DNA of 64,000 nt from Coprobacillus sp. CAG:698 (GCA_000431235.1 HF988733.1:42358-106357), one strand, 5' to 3'. Shown: positions 8,664 to 17,699, counted from the stretch's first letter. A program made the numbers and translations. The notes: generated by a model from the letters alone, not told the origin.

Positions 8664-9701
8664 ATGTTATCTATATATAATATGTCAAGAGAATCATTAG
8701 AAAAATATTTTCTTGAGAAAAACCTAGCAAAATTTAGGGCAACACAAGTATTTGAAGCTATTTATCGAAAGAAGAATCAATCATTTCAAGAAATAAATAA
8801 TATTAATAAAGATGTGAAAAGTTTATTAGAAAATGATTTTATCTTTTCTTCTTTGCAATTAGAACGTAAAGAAGAATCTTTTGACGGAACAGTAAAGTTT
8901 TTATTTAAACTAGAAGATGGAAACTTAATTGAAACTGTTTTAATGAAACATTCATATGGAGCTAGTGTATGTGTTACAAGTGAAGTTGGATGTAATATGG
9001 GATGCAAATTTTGTGCTAGTGGTGTCGTTAAGAAAATTAGAAATTTAGAGCCGGCAGAAATGGTTTTACAAGTTCTTGCAGTTGATAATCATTTAATGCA
9101 ATTTGGTGAGAAAGTTTCTCATGTTGTTATTATGGGTATTGGTGAGCCTTTTGATAATTATAGTAACGTGTTAGAATTTATTAAAATCATTAATGATGCC
9201 AAAGGATTAGAAATTGGTTCTAGACATATCACTATTTCTACATGTGGATTAGTTCCGAAGATAATTGAATTTAGTGATTTTCCACTTCAGGTTAATCTAG
9301 CAATCTCTCTTCATTTTCCTAATGATGAATTAAGAAGCAAATATATGCCAGTAAATAAAAAATATAATCTTTCTTCTTTAATAGAAGCTGTTAGAAAGTA
9401 TTATCAAAAAACTAATAGACGTGTTACTTTTGAATATATTCTATTAGATGGAATAAATGATGATTTAAAATGTGCTAAAGAGTTAATAACCCTAATTAAA
9501 GGTTTAAATGCATATGTTAATCTGATACCTTATAATAGTACTTGTCATGAATTTAAAAGAACAAGTACAGAAAAACGAGATCAATTCTTTGATTATTTAA
9601 ATAAAAATGGGGTCAATGCTATTTTAAGAAAAGAGCATGGAAGTGATATTGATGCTGCCTGTGGTCAACTAAGAGTAAAAGTACTTAAGGAAAATAAATA
9701 A
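8664..9701 (+). CDS. rlmN: Radical SAM 23S rRNA/tRNA adenine-C2 methyltransferase RlmN
   Basis: 345 residues. The radical-SAM cluster motif CNMGCKFC (C-x3-C-x2-C, about residues 111-118) is complete, followed by the GIGEPFDNYSNV region and the C-terminal GSDIDAACGQL with the cysteine that accepts the methyl group. It modifies A2503 of 23S rRNA and A37 of some tRNAs. The start follows rsmB by 1 bp, with AGGAG 9 bp upstream. In Bacillus the next genes are the PP2C phosphatase prpC and the PASTA kinase prkC; here rsgA follows after 1 bp. Confidence 0.95.
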   Translation: MLSIYNMSRESLEKYFLEKNLAKFRATQVFEAIYRKKNQSFQEINNINKDVKSLLENDFIFSSLQLERKEESFDGTVKFLFKLEDGNLIETVLMKHSYGASVCVTSEVGCNMGCKFCASGVVKKIRNLEPAEMVLQVLAVDNHLMQFGEKVSHVVIMGIGEPFDNYSNVLEFIKIINDAKGLEIGSRHITISTCGLVPKIIEFSDFPLQVNLAISLHFPNDELRSKYMPVNKKYNLSSLIEAVRKYYQKTNRRVTFEYILLDGINDDLKCAKELITLIKGLNAYVNLIPYNSTCHEFKRTSTEKRDQFFDYLNKNGVNAILRKEHGSDIDAACGQLRVKVLKENK

Positions 9702-9702
9702 T

Positions 9703-10566
9703 ATGAGTAAAGGATTAGTTATAAAGTCAATAAGTGGTGAGTACACTGTTTATGATAATGGTGAAAAAATAGTATGCAAGCCAAGAGGAGTATTTAGGCA
9801 TAATGAGAAAAACGTAAAAGTAGGTGATTGGGTTACCTACGATAAAGAAACAAAAATAATCTCCGAAATTGAAAAACGAAAGAATGATTTAAATAGACCA
9901 GTAATTAGTAATGTAGAAAAAGGAATAATTGTTACAAGTGTTGTTGAACCGGAGTTAAATTTAAATCTTTTAGATAAAATGATTTCTTTGCTTGAATATA
10001 ATAGTATAACACCAATACTTATTTTTTCTAAAATTGATTTGTTAAAAGCAATAGATGATTTTAATAAAATAAAAAATTATTACGAAAAAATAGGCTATAC
10101 AGTAATTACTACAGAAGAAAAAAATCTTGGAGAAAAAATAATTTCTAGTATAGGAACATCAATAAGTTTTTTGGTTGGTCAAAGTGGAGTTGGCAAAAGC
10201 ACATTACTAAATACGATTGATAAAAATTTAACTTTAAAAACAAATGAAATAAGTCAAGCTTTGGGTAGAGGAAAACATACAACAAGACATATAGAACTAT
10301 TTCCTGTTGACAATGGTTTTATAGCCGATTCACCTGGATTTGGTTCACTTGTTTTTGAGGACATGTCATTATTATCTCTTAGCCAAACATTTATAGAGTT
10401 TTTTAAGAACTCTGATAAATGTAAATATAGACCTTGTTATCATAAAAATGAACCTAAATGCATGATTAAAGAGCTTGTTGAGAAAGGTGAAATTTTGAAA
10501 TCAAGATATGAAAACTACTTACAATTTGTAAGTGAAATAGAATTAAGAGACAAAAATAAATACTAA
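9703..10566 (+). CDS. rsgA: Ribosome small subunit-dependent GTPase RsgA
   Basis: Late 30S assembly factor. 287 residues with N-terminal OB-fold, circularly permuted GTPase domain (SKIDLL G4-like motif precedes the P-loop GQSGVGKSTLLN at about 159-170; DSPGFG follows) and a C-terminal zinc knuckle with CKYRPCYHKNEPKC. The length is normal for the family. It sits between rlmN and rpe with almost no spacing, so it is in the same operon. Confidence 0.95.
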   Translation: MSKGLVIKSISGEYTVYDNGEKIVCKPRGVFRHNEKNVKVGDWVTYDKETKIISEIEKRKNDLNRPVISNVEKGIIVTSVVEPELNLNLLDKMISLLEYNSITPILIFSKIDLLKAIDDFNKIKNYYEKIGYTVITTEEKNLGEKIISSIGTSISFLVGQSGVGKSTLLNTIDKNLTLKTNEISQALGRGKHTTRHIELFPVDNGFIADSPGFGSLVFEDMSLLSLSQTFIEFFKNSDKCKYRPCYHKNEPKCMIKELVEKGEILKSRYENYLQFVSEIELRDKNKY

Positions 10567-10579
10567 GGAGATGTTATGT

Positions 10580-11218
10580 ATGATAGTTGCACCATCAATT
10601 TTATCAGCTGATTTTAATAATTTATTAGAAGAAGTAAATAAAATAAATAATGCTGATTTTATTCATATTGATGTTATGGATGGACATTTTGTTCCTAACA
10701 TTTCTTTTGGAACATGTGTCTATAAAAACTTAAGAAAATATACAAAACAAGTTTTTGATGTACACTTGATGATTGATAATCCTTTATTCTATGCTCAAAG
10801 TTTTGCTGAAAGCGGAGCTGATATAATTACCTTCCACTTGGAGTGTAAAAATGACACTATAGAAGTCATAGATAAACTTAAAAGCTTAAATGTAAAAGTT
10901 GGTATTTCTATAAAACCAAAAACAAACGTTGAAGCTTTGTTACCATATTTAGATAAGGTTGATTTGGTTTTAGTGATGAGCGTAGAACCTGGCTTTGGTG
11001 GGCAAAAATTTTTACCGAACGCTTTAGACAAGATTAAATATTTATCTGATTATAAGAAAAAAATGAATCTTAGTTATATTATAGAAGTAGATGGTGGAAT
11101 AAATTTTGAAACGGCCAAAATGTGTAAAGAATGTGGAGTTTCTGCAGTTGTTTGTGGAACATATGTTTTTAAATCATCAAATCCATATCAAACTATTGAG
11201 GAGTTGAAGAACTTATAA
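10580..11218 (+). CDS. rpe: Ribulose-phosphate 3-epimerase
   Basis: Interconverts ribulose 5-phosphate and xylulose 5-phosphate in the pentose phosphate pathway. TIM barrel of 212 residues with APSILSADF at the N-terminus, HIDVMDGHFVPNISFG, and MSVEPGFGGQKF; histidine and aspartate metal/catalytic residues are present (D in DVMDG, D in EVDGG). I prefer the ATG at 10580 over that at 10571, because TAAGGAG (10564-10570) would touch the first ATG but lies 9 bp before the second. TAATG overlap links it to thiN. Confidence 0.93.
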   Translation: MIVAPSILSADFNNLLEEVNKINNADFIHIDVMDGHFVPNISFGTCVYKNLRKYTKQVFDVHLMIDNPLFYAQSFAESGADIITFHLECKNDTIEVIDKLKSLNVKVGISIKPKTNVEALLPYLDKVDLVLVMSVEPGFGGQKFLPNALDKIKYLSDYKKKMNLSYIIEVDGGINFETAKMCKECGVSAVVCGTYVFKSSNPYQTIEELKNL

Positions 11219-11817
11219 TGAGATATATACTTGTTGCATCGGGAGAAGATAATTTTAAACAATGTTACGAAAAACAAAATGGTGACTGCGTTTGGGCAAT
11301 AGATGGCGGATTAAAAACATTAGAAAAAGAAGGTATAATTCCTGATGTTTTTATTGGTGATAATGATTCTGCACTATCTAATGATATTATTAGTAAACAA
11401 ACTATTCTTCTAAACCCTTGTAAAGATTACAGTGATTTAGAAGAAGCATTAATGATTATTAATAAAGAATATAACGATGAAGAAGTAATTATTTATAATG
11501 CTACTGGTGGAAGAAGTGATCATTTTATTGCCAATATAAGACTTCTTTCTAAATATGATAATATGAATATAACAATTCTAGATATTTATAGTAAGATATA
11601 TTTGATAAAAAATACTAAAGAAATCACAAAAGATAAATATAAATATATTTCATTTTTTAATGTTTATGATGATACAATCATTACATTAAAAGGATTTAAA
11701 TATAATCTTTCAAATTATACAATGAAAAGATTTGATAATTTGTGTCTTTCAAATGAAATAATCAAAAAAGGTTATGTGAATGTAAATAAAGAAATAATTG
11801 CTATTGAAGCAAATTAG
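11218..11817 (+). CDS. thiN: Thiamine pyrophosphokinase
   Basis: Makes thiamine pyrophosphate from thiamine and ATP. 199 residues. Conserved AIDGG near residue 27, IPDVFIGDNDSA around 41-52, NPCKDYSDLEEAL (usual form KDxTDxE), and ATGGRSDHFIANI, the GGRxDH motif of the family. The C-terminal beta-domain is short but present. Start overlaps the rpe stop by one base. Same order rsgA-rpe-thiN as in Bacillus. No TPP riboswitch was seen in front of the operon. Confidence 0.9.
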   Translation: MRYILVASGEDNFKQCYEKQNGDCVWAIDGGLKTLEKEGIIPDVFIGDNDSALSNDIISKQTILLNPCKDYSDLEEALMIINKEYNDEEVIIYNATGGRSDHFIANIRLLSKYDNMNITILDIYSKIYLIKNTKEITKDKYKYISFFNVYDDTIITLKGFKYNLSNYTMKRFDNLCLSNEIIKKGYVNVNKEIIAIEAN

Positions 11818-11821
11818 AAAC

Positions 11822-11848
11822 ATAAAATACAAAACTATAGCATATAAT
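11822..11848 (+). promoter_or_regulatory. Possible sigma-E-type promoter of spoVM
   Basis: ATA (11822-11824), 16 bp, CATATAAT (11841-11848) fits the mother-cell sigma-E pattern ATA-n16-18-CATACANT with one substitution. A sigma-A -35 is not found at the right distance from the TATAAT inside it. In Bacillus subtilis spoVM is read by sigma-E; the reading here is by analogy. Confidence 0.5.
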
Positions 11849-11869
11849 GTAACGATTATGGAGGATTAT

Positions 11870-11953
11870 ATGAAATTTTATGTTATAAAGTTACCAAAGT
11901 TTCTTTCTGCAATTGTTACTTTTTTTAAGAGAATGTTTAAAAAAGAAAAGTAA
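11870..11953 (+). CDS. spoVM: SpoVM-like 27-residue spore coat anchoring peptide
   Basis: A 27-codon gene with a strong ribosome site (GGAGG, 5 bp before ATG). The peptide begins MKFYVIKLPKFLSAIV and ends in a basic FKKEK. It closely matches Bacillus SpoVM (MKFYTIKLPKFLGGIV start, 26 residues): the first 12 residues differ only at position 5, and Pro9, needed for curvature sensing, is kept. SpoVM is an amphipathic helix that lies on the convex forespore membrane and recruits SpoIVA. Its place between thiN and rpmB is the same as in Bacillus, which supports the call strongly. It implies that the organism makes spores or recently did. Confidence 0.9.
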   Translation: MKFYVIKLPKFLSAIVTFFKRMFKKEK

Positions 11954-12002
11954 ACTAATTTTGATATAGTTTAATATTTTTGAGAGAGGAAAGATAAAAA
12001 AG

Positions 12003-12030
12003 AAAAAAAGGCTTAGTCGCCTTTTTCTTT
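12003..12030. terminator. Bidirectional terminator between spoVM and rpmB
   Basis: AAAAAGGC (12005-12012) pairs with GCCTTTTT (12019-12026) around TTAGTC, with T runs on both strands. It can end the + strand operon and the - strand rpmB transcript. Confidence 0.85.
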
Positions 12031-12053
12031 TTGATCCTCACTTACTGAGTAAA

Positions 12054-12257
12054 CTATGCTCTTGTGATAGAACCAGTCTTAGCAGCAGATCTCAAAGCAC
12101 GTGTTGAAACGTAAACACGTTTGATTTTTCCATCAGCATCTACAATTCTAACCTTTTGAAGATTAGCTTTCCAAGTTCTTCTTGATGCTTTTAATGAGTG
12201 AGGACGATTGTTACCACTTACTGTACCTAAACCAGTTACATAACATTTACGTGGCAT
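12054..12257 (-). CDS. rpmB: 50S ribosomal protein L28
   Basis: 67 residues; typical [19 protein letters not shown] and [13 protein letters not shown] blocks, then RVYVSTRAL. Only one cysteine (Cys5) is present, so this is not the four-cysteine zinc form. AGGAGG lies 7-12 bp upstream. It is read opposite to its neighbours, as in Bacillus. Confidence 0.97.
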   Translation of the reverse strand: MPRKCYVTGLGTVSGNNRPHSLKASRRTWKANLQKVRIVDADGKIKRVYVSTRALRSAAKTGSITRA

Positions 12258-12286
12258 ACCAACACCTCCTTTTTAGAACCTTATAT

Positions 12287-12315
12287 ATTATATCATACTT
12301 TGAATAAAAAGTAAA
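12287..12315 (-). promoter_or_regulatory. rpmB promoter
   Basis: On the - strand TTTACT (12315-12310), 17 bp, TATAAT (12292-12287), about 30 bp before the rpmB start codon. Confidence 0.65.
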
Positions 12316-12369
12316 TAAAAATTTTTATTTTTTAAAAGATATTGACATAAAAATTTTTATTTTTTAAAA
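12315..12369 (+). repeat. 23-bp direct repeat between rpmB and the fakA-like gene
   Basis: The same 23 bases, an AT-only block with A5T5 and T6A4, occur at 12315-12337 and 12347-12369, 9 bp apart, in the divergent promoter region. A TTGACA (12342-12347) lies between the copies. Spacing of 32 bp is about three helical turns. Could be a curved or regulator-bound element; chance slippage is also possible. Confidence 0.7.
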
Positions 12370-12430
12370 CAATTTATTTTGTCGTATAAATGCATAATCA
12401 TAATATAGATTTCTTTGCAAAAATTTCTTC

Positions 12431-12459
12431 TTGAAACTTTAGAAAAAATGTGGTATAAT
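12431..12459 (+). promoter_or_regulatory. Sigma-A promoter of the fakA-like gene
   Basis: TTGAAA (12431-12436), 17 bp, TATAAT (12454-12459); start codon 57 bp downstream. Confidence 0.85.
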
Positions 12460-12515
12460 ATAAAAGGTTATTATTCTGTAATGCATATTAATACAAAAAA
12501 ATTGGAGGCATTTAT

Positions 12516-14195
12516 ATGCAAGTAAAGAAAATTGATGGAGAATTCTTCAAAAACCTTATATTTAATGGTTGTGAAAATTTGCGTGCAAATTATCAATATG
12601 TGGATTCTCTAAATGTATTTCCAGTCCCTGACGGAGATACAGGTACAAATATGAAAATGACAATAGAGGGTGGAGTTAACGAAGTATTTAATGTTACTGA
12701 ACCTAATATTTATGAAATGTCTAAAAAAATATCTCGTGGAATGTTAATGGGAGCCCGTGGAAATTCGGGAGTTATTTTATCCCAATTATTCCGTGGATTA
12801 AGTATTGGATTTGAAGGTAAAATTGAAGTTGATTCAATCAGATTAGCTAGAGCTTTTCAAAGAGGTGTAGAGCAAGCATATAAAGCTGTAAAAAACCCTG
12901 TTGAAGGAACTATTTTAACAGTAGCTAAAGATGCATCTAAGAAAATGCTAGCAATTGCTAACTCAAAAATGTCTATCAATGAATTCTTTAGAGAATATTT
13001 GATGGAAGTAAAAGAATCAATTAATAGAACACCTGATTTACTACCTGTTCTAAAAGAAGCAGGAGTTGTAGATAGTGGTGCCACAGGCTATATGTACATT
13101 ATTGAAGGTATGTATAAGTTCTTAGAAGGTGAACCTTTAGCAGTTATTGAAAAGAAAGAACCTGAAACAATTTCTGTTGAGTTTGCTGGTGAACATCGCG
13201 AGGGTGAATTTGGATATTGTACTGAATTTATTTTAAAATTAAAAGATGAAATTAATCAAGCTTCTTTTGATGAAAAAACAATCTTTGATAGAATTAATCC
13301 TTTAGGAAATTCTATTGTAATTGTAAAAGATGAAGATATAGTTAAGGTTCATATTCATACATTAAAACCTGGTGATATTTTAAACATTGGTCAAGAGTAT
13401 GGTGAATATTTAAAATTAAAAATTGAGAATATGACTGTTCAACACAACGCTATTACAGAAATTACACATGTTCCTCAAGGTGAATGCCCATGTGGTGAAG
13501 AACACATTGAGAAACCTGTAAAACCAGAAATTAGAAAAAAATACGCTATTGTTGCTGTTGGAACAGGTGAAGGATTAATTAACTTATTCAAAGAACTTGG
13601 TACTGATTTTGTTGTTTCAGGTGGTCAAAGTATGAATCCATCTACTGAAGATTTTATACGTGGATTTGATACACTAAATGCTGATAATATAATTGTTTTC
13701 CCTAATAACAAGAATATTATCCTTGCCGCAAATCAAGCTGCAAAGATTTATACAGATAGTAAAGTTACTGTAATAGAAACAAAAACAATATCACAAGGCT
13801 ATTCAGCTCTTACAATGATGGATTTAAGTTTAGAACTTGATGATTTAGTTGAATCATTAAAAGAAACAATAGCTAATGTTACAAGTGGACAAGTCACTTA
13901 TGCTGTACGTAATACAAAGATAGGAAATGTCCAAATAAACAAAGGTGATTTCATTGGAATTTGTAATGGACAAATAGTGACATCTCGTAGAAGTAGACTT
14001 GATGCATTGAAAGATTTAATAAGATTAAGTAATGCTAATGAAAAAGATTTATTAACTATTATAGTTGGTAAAGACGTTCCTAGCAAAGAAATAACATCAA
14101 TAAAGAAATTCGTAGAAAAGAATTATACAGATTTAGAATTAGAAATTATTGATGGTGGACAAGATGTATATAGTTACATTACTGTGTTAGAGTAA
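12516..14195 (+). CDS. FakA-like fatty acid kinase (DhaL/DAK2 domain protein), copy 1
   Basis: 559 residues, the YloV/FakA type of Bacilli. N-terminal DhaL kinase domain (about 1-200) with NVFPVPDGDTGTNM, whose aspartates bind Mg-ATP, and MLMGARGNSGVILSQ; a middle domain with YCTEFIL and VHIHT, the Cys and His-x-His that bind zinc in FakA; and a C-terminal domain with SGGQSMNPST. In known systems FakA phosphorylates fatty acids held by a FakB (DegV) protein. No FakB gene is in the window. The short protein Asp23/YloU that precedes it in Bacillus is absent. This copy carries an extra CPCGEEH insert around residue 327. A second copy lies at 34497. Confidence 0.88.
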   Translation: MQVKKIDGEFFKNLIFNGCENLRANYQYVDSLNVFPVPDGDTGTNMKMTIEGGVNEVFNVTEPNIYEMSKKISRGMLMGARGNSGVILSQLFRGLSIGFEGKIEVDSIRLARAFQRGVEQAYKAVKNPVEGTILTVAKDASKKMLAIANSKMSINEFFREYLMEVKESINRTPDLLPVLKEAGVVDSGATGYMYIIEGMYKFLEGEPLAVIEKKEPETISVEFAGEHREGEFGYCTEFILKLKDEINQASFDEKTIFDRINPLGNSIVIVKDEDIVKVHIHTLKPGDILNIGQEYGEYLKLKIENMTVQHNAITEITHVPQGECPCGEEHIEKPVKPEIRKKYAIVAVGTGEGLINLFKELGTDFVVSGGQSMNPSTEDFIRGFDTLNADNIIVFPNNKNIILAANQAAKIYTDSKVTVIETKTISQGYSALTMMDLSLELDDLVESLKETIANVTSGQVTYAVRNTKIGNVQINKGDFIGICNGQIVTSRRSRLDALKDLIRLSNANEKDLLTIIVGKDVPSKEITSIKKFVEKNYTDLELEIIDGGQDVYSYITVLE

Positions 14196-14198
14196 AAA

Positions 14199-14262
14199 TG
14201 GGCTTATCTCAATTGCGTAGTTTCGATGACAATAAAACTAAGGCAATTGGTTTGCCCTTTTA
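14199..14262 (+). terminator. Multi-stem terminator
   Basis: Nested pairs GGGC/GCCC, AATTGC/GCAATT and TAGTTT/AAACTA form one long imperfect hairpin before TTTTATT. It separates the fakA-like gene from recG. Confidence 0.75.
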
Positions 14263-14310
14263 TTATATAAATAAAACTTATATGGGTAAATAAAATATAA
14301 AAAGGAAAGT

Positions 14311-16356
14311 ATGAAAAAAGTATTATTAAGTGAATTAAAATATATACCTACTAGATATGTAAATATACTTAAAAAGGAAAATATTGAAACTGTTGAAGAT
14401 CTTCTATTAAGTTATCCAACAAAATTCTCTGATTATACAATCACAAAAATGAAAGATGTGGTAAGTGATACTCCAGTAACAATAGCAGGTATTGTGCAAT
14501 CAAAAGCTGTTGTTGTTAGTCCTAAAAATAATCTTTCAATAATGACATTTTATGCTGAATGTGATGAACGCCGAATAAAGGTAACAATATTTAACAGACA
14601 ATTTTTGCGTAGTAAAATACAATATGGAACTTATGTTAGATTGACAGGAAAACTAAAACCTGATCGTAAATCATTTGTTGCTGCAGAAATACATTTTGAT
14701 GAATTTAGTGATTTTATTAATCCAGTTTTCAATATCCCTAAGATTTCTGATGAAAAAATATTAGAATTTAAAAGAAAAGTTTATGACGAATTTGCAGATT
14801 ACATTGAAGACTATATTCCAAGTGATATTAGAAATAAATATGATTTAATTTCTTTAAAAAGAGCATTGAAATATATAAATATTCCTGAAGACATGGAAGA
14901 AGTTTCTATGGCTATAAAACGAATCAAGTTTGAAGAATTATTTTTGTATCAATTGAAGATTAAATATATGCTTTATATGAGAAAAAATAATCCTCAAGGT
15001 GTGTCAATAAACTATAATGAAACTTTGGTAAATGATTTTATTGAAAAGTTACCTTTTAAATTAACAATAGATCAAGAAAAATCTGTGAATGAAATATTAA
15101 AGGATATAAAGGCACCGTATAAAATGAATCGTTTATTACAAGGTGAGGTTGGAAGTGGAAAAACTGTTGTTGCCGCAATAGCTTTATATGCTGTTTTAAC
15201 TAGTGGATATCAAGGAGCTATTATGGTACCAACTGAAGTTTTAGCACAACAGCATTATGAAACATTTTGTAAATTGTTTTCAAATATAACAATTAATGGT
15301 CGAGAAATTAAACTTGATGTTTTATCATCAAGTATTAATCCAAAAGATAAAAAGCAAAAACTTGATGATTTGAAAAATGGTTTGACTGATATCATTATAG
15401 GTACACATTCATTATTTCAAAAAGACGTGGAATTTAAAAACTTAGGTTTAGTTGTTACTGACGAAGAACATCGTTTTGGTGTAAAACAAAGAGTCTCGAT
15501 TGTTGGAAAAGGATATTTAATTGATCATTTAAAGATGAGTGCAACACCTATCCCACGAACACTAGCTATTTCTATTCTAGGTGATTCAGATATTTCTACG
15601 ATCAAAACACTTCCCGGCAATAAAAAAGAAACAATTACAAAATATCTAAAGTATAAAGATCGTAAAGAAGTCTTTGATCACATAAAAAAGGAATTAGACT
15701 TGGGACATCAAATATATGTTATTTGTCCTGCGATAGATGAATCTGAGGCTATGGATTTGAAAAACGCAACAACTATATATGAAAATATGAGTAGATATTA
15801 TGAAAATATATGTAAAGTTGGTTTAATTCATAGCAAATTAAAAACTAATGAAAAAGAAGATGTTATGAATAAATTTTCAAATAACGAAATTCAAATTCTT
15901 GTAAGCACAAGTGTTATTGAAGTTGGTGTAAATGTTGTTAATGCTACTACGATGGTAATTTTAGATGCTGATCGTTTTGGAATAGCTCAACTTCATCAAA
16001 TGAGAGGCCGTGTTAGAAGAAGTGATAATCAAGCATTTTGTTATCTTATAAGTGATACGGAAACGCAAACTGCAATTGATAGATTAAAACTAGTTTCTGA
16101 AAACAATGATGGATTTGTGCTTGCTGAAGAAGATCTTGCTATACGTGGTCCTGGAGATTTCTTTGGTGAACGTCAAACTGGAAATGTTTTGTTTAAAATG
16201 GCTGATTTGATTTTAGATAAAGATATTTTAGAACTTGCTGATAAAATTGCTTTTGAAAAAATAGAAACTAAAGAATTATTTGAAAGTGAAGAATATGCTA
16301 AATTACTGAAAATTGTTAATTTGAATTATATAAACAACAAAGAAATGTTGGATTAG
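14311..16356 (+). CDS. recG: ATP-dependent DNA helicase RecG
   Basis: Remodels stalled forks and branched DNA. 681 residues: N-terminal wedge/OB domain (about 50-165) and two helicase lobes. Walker A GEVGSGKTVVAA at about 277, DEEHRFGVKQR at about 385, MSATPIPRTLAIS, and the GRVRRSDNQAFCYL motif VI. Follows the fakA-like gene as in Bacillus. The fapR, plsX, fabD, fabG and acpP genes that usually separate recG from rnc are missing here. Confidence 0.95.
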   Translation: MKKVLLSELKYIPTRYVNILKKENIETVEDLLLSYPTKFSDYTITKMKDVVSDTPVTIAGIVQSKAVVVSPKNNLSIMTFYAECDERRIKVTIFNRQFLRSKIQYGTYVRLTGKLKPDRKSFVAAEIHFDEFSDFINPVFNIPKISDEKILEFKRKVYDEFADYIEDYIPSDIRNKYDLISLKRALKYINIPEDMEEVSMAIKRIKFEELFLYQLKIKYMLYMRKNNPQGVSINYNETLVNDFIEKLPFKLTIDQEKSVNEILKDIKAPYKMNRLLQGEVGSGKTVVAAIALYAVLTSGYQGAIMVPTEVLAQQHYETFCKLFSNITINGREIKLDVLSSSINPKDKKQKLDDLKNGLTDIIIGTHSLFQKDVEFKNLGLVVTDEEHRFGVKQRVSIVGKGYLIDHLKMSATPIPRTLAISILGDSDISTIKTLPGNKKETITKYLKYKDRKEVFDHIKKELDLGHQIYVICPAIDESEAMDLKNATTIYENMSRYYENICKVGLIHSKLKTNEKEDVMNKFSNNEIQILVSTSVIEVGVNVVNATTMVILDADRFGIAQLHQMRGRVRRSDNQAFCYLISDTETQTAIDRLKLVSENNDGFVLAEEDLAIRGPGDFFGERQTGNVLFKMADLILDKDILELADKIAFEKIETKELFESEEYAKLLKIVNLNYINNKEMLD

Positions 16357-16366
16357 GAGGTTTGTT

Positions 16367-17056
16367 ATGGATAGTTTTGCTACAAAATTTAAAGAATTTG
16401 CTAATGAAAATGATATAAAATATCGAGATATTAGTATTTATTTTCAAGCATTTACTCACAAAACATTTGCTAATGAGCATAATATTAAATGTAATGAAAG
16501 ATTAGAATATATAGGAGATGCCATCCTTGACTTCTTAGTTGGTGAATTTTTATATGAAACTTACCCAGATGCACCTGAAGGAGAACTTACTAAAAAAAGA
16601 GCAAGTTATGTAAATAATGAAGCTAATAAAGCGTATGCTTTAAAACTAGGACTTGATAAACTTTTATTACTAGGCCATGGTGAAGAAGTTCAAGGTGGAA
16701 GAAATAAAGTTAACATTCTTGGTGATCTTTTTGAAGCTTTTTTAGGAGCTGTATATATGGATTCTAAGAAGATAAGTCAAGTCCGTAACATTTTAAAGAA
16801 AATTGTTTTCCCTAATATTGTTGATGAAACAGATTTCATAAAAGATTATAAGAGTAAATTACAAGAGTTGATGCAAGCAGAAAATCGTAAAAGCGTAACA
16901 TATTGCTGTGATAAAGAAGAAGGACCAAGCAATGAAAGATTGTTTTACTTCTCAGTTTATTTTGAAGGAGCTAAACTTGGTGAAGGCGTTGGAAGAAGCA
17001 AAAAAGAAGCAGAACAAGCTGCCGCAAAAGATGCTTTGGAAAAGTTAGCTAAATAG
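16367..17056 (+). CDS. rnc: Ribonuclease III
   Basis: Cuts double-stranded RNA (rRNA precursors, structured mRNAs). 229 residues. Catalytic signature NERLEYIGDAILDFLVGEF at about 42-60, second acidic site LGDLFEAFLGAVYMD, then a double-stranded RNA-binding domain (about 160-229) ending GRSKKEAEQAAAKDALEKL. Ribosome site AGGAGG; 10 bp after recG. No smc or ftsY follows. Confidence 0.96.
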   Translation: MDSFATKFKEFANENDIKYRDISIYFQAFTHKTFANEHNIKCNERLEYIGDAILDFLVGEFLYETYPDAPEGELTKKRASYVNNEANKAYALKLGLDKLLLLGHGEEVQGGRNKVNILGDLFEAFLGAVYMDSKKISQVRNILKKIVFPNIVDETDFIKDYKSKLQELMQAENRKSVTYCCDKEEGPSNERLFYFSVYFEGAKLGEGVGRSKKEAEQAAAKDALEKLAK

Positions 17057-17066
17057 GTGATTAGAT

Positions 17067-17699
17067 ATGAAAAGTTATGTTGACTTAATGAAAGAAAATA
17101 TAATTGATTTTGGTAATTTAATTTTAGAAAAGTATTACTTGCTTAACTTAAATGAAATCGAGTGTATGGTTTTATATAAGCTAAATAAATACAGTAAAGA
17201 AGTTAATAATATTCTTAACCTTTCAGATTTAGAAAAGAAAATGAAATTAGATATAAATCAATTAGGAGATGTACTAGCAGGTCTAGTGTCTAAGGGATTT
17301 GTTACTCTAAAAATGAGCGATGATGAAAAAGGTACTCTCATAGAAGAATTTTCGTTAGAAGATGCATATAAAGAATTATCATATGTCTTAGAAAATGGTG
17401 AGAGAAAAATTGAAAATGATCAAGTAAACAAAGATTTTCAAGAAGTTTTAAAACTTTTAGAATCTAAAAATAACAAACCACTTTCACCAATAGAAATGCA
17501 GACAGTTCAAAAATGGTTTTTTGAATATAAATATGATTTTGAACTAATTAAAGAACAAATTGAAAAAACATATAAAAATAAAAATGCTTCTGTTAGTATA
17601 GTTGATCGTCAACTATTCGCAAAATCTCGTGAAACGTTAACGTCAGATGAAATAGAAGCAGCTCAAGAAATTCTAAAAAGAAAATATGGAAAAAAATGA
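17067..17699 (+). CDS. DnaD-type replication initiation protein
   Basis: 210 residues. N-terminal winged-helix-like part (about 15-95, with a LNLSDLEKKMKLDINQLGDV helix-turn region) and C-terminal DnaD/DnaB2 domain (about 130-200), whose typical W-x-x-x-Y-x-Y/F-D-x-E-L-I motif is seen as WFFEYKYDFELI. In Bacillus DnaD helps load the replicative helicase in the PriA and DnaA pathways and is next to nth, as here. It overlaps nth by 14 bp. Shorter in its linker than Bacillus DnaD but complete. Confidence 0.85.
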   Translation: MKSYVDLMKENIIDFGNLILEKYYLLNLNEIECMVLYKLNKYSKEVNNILNLSDLEKKMKLDINQLGDVLAGLVSKGFVTLKMSDDEKGTLIEEFSLEDAYKELSYVLENGERKIENDQVNKDFQEVLKLLESKNNKPLSPIEMQTVQKWFFEYKYDFELIKEQIEKTYKNKNASVSIVDRQLFAKSRETLTSDEIEAAQEILKRKYGKK

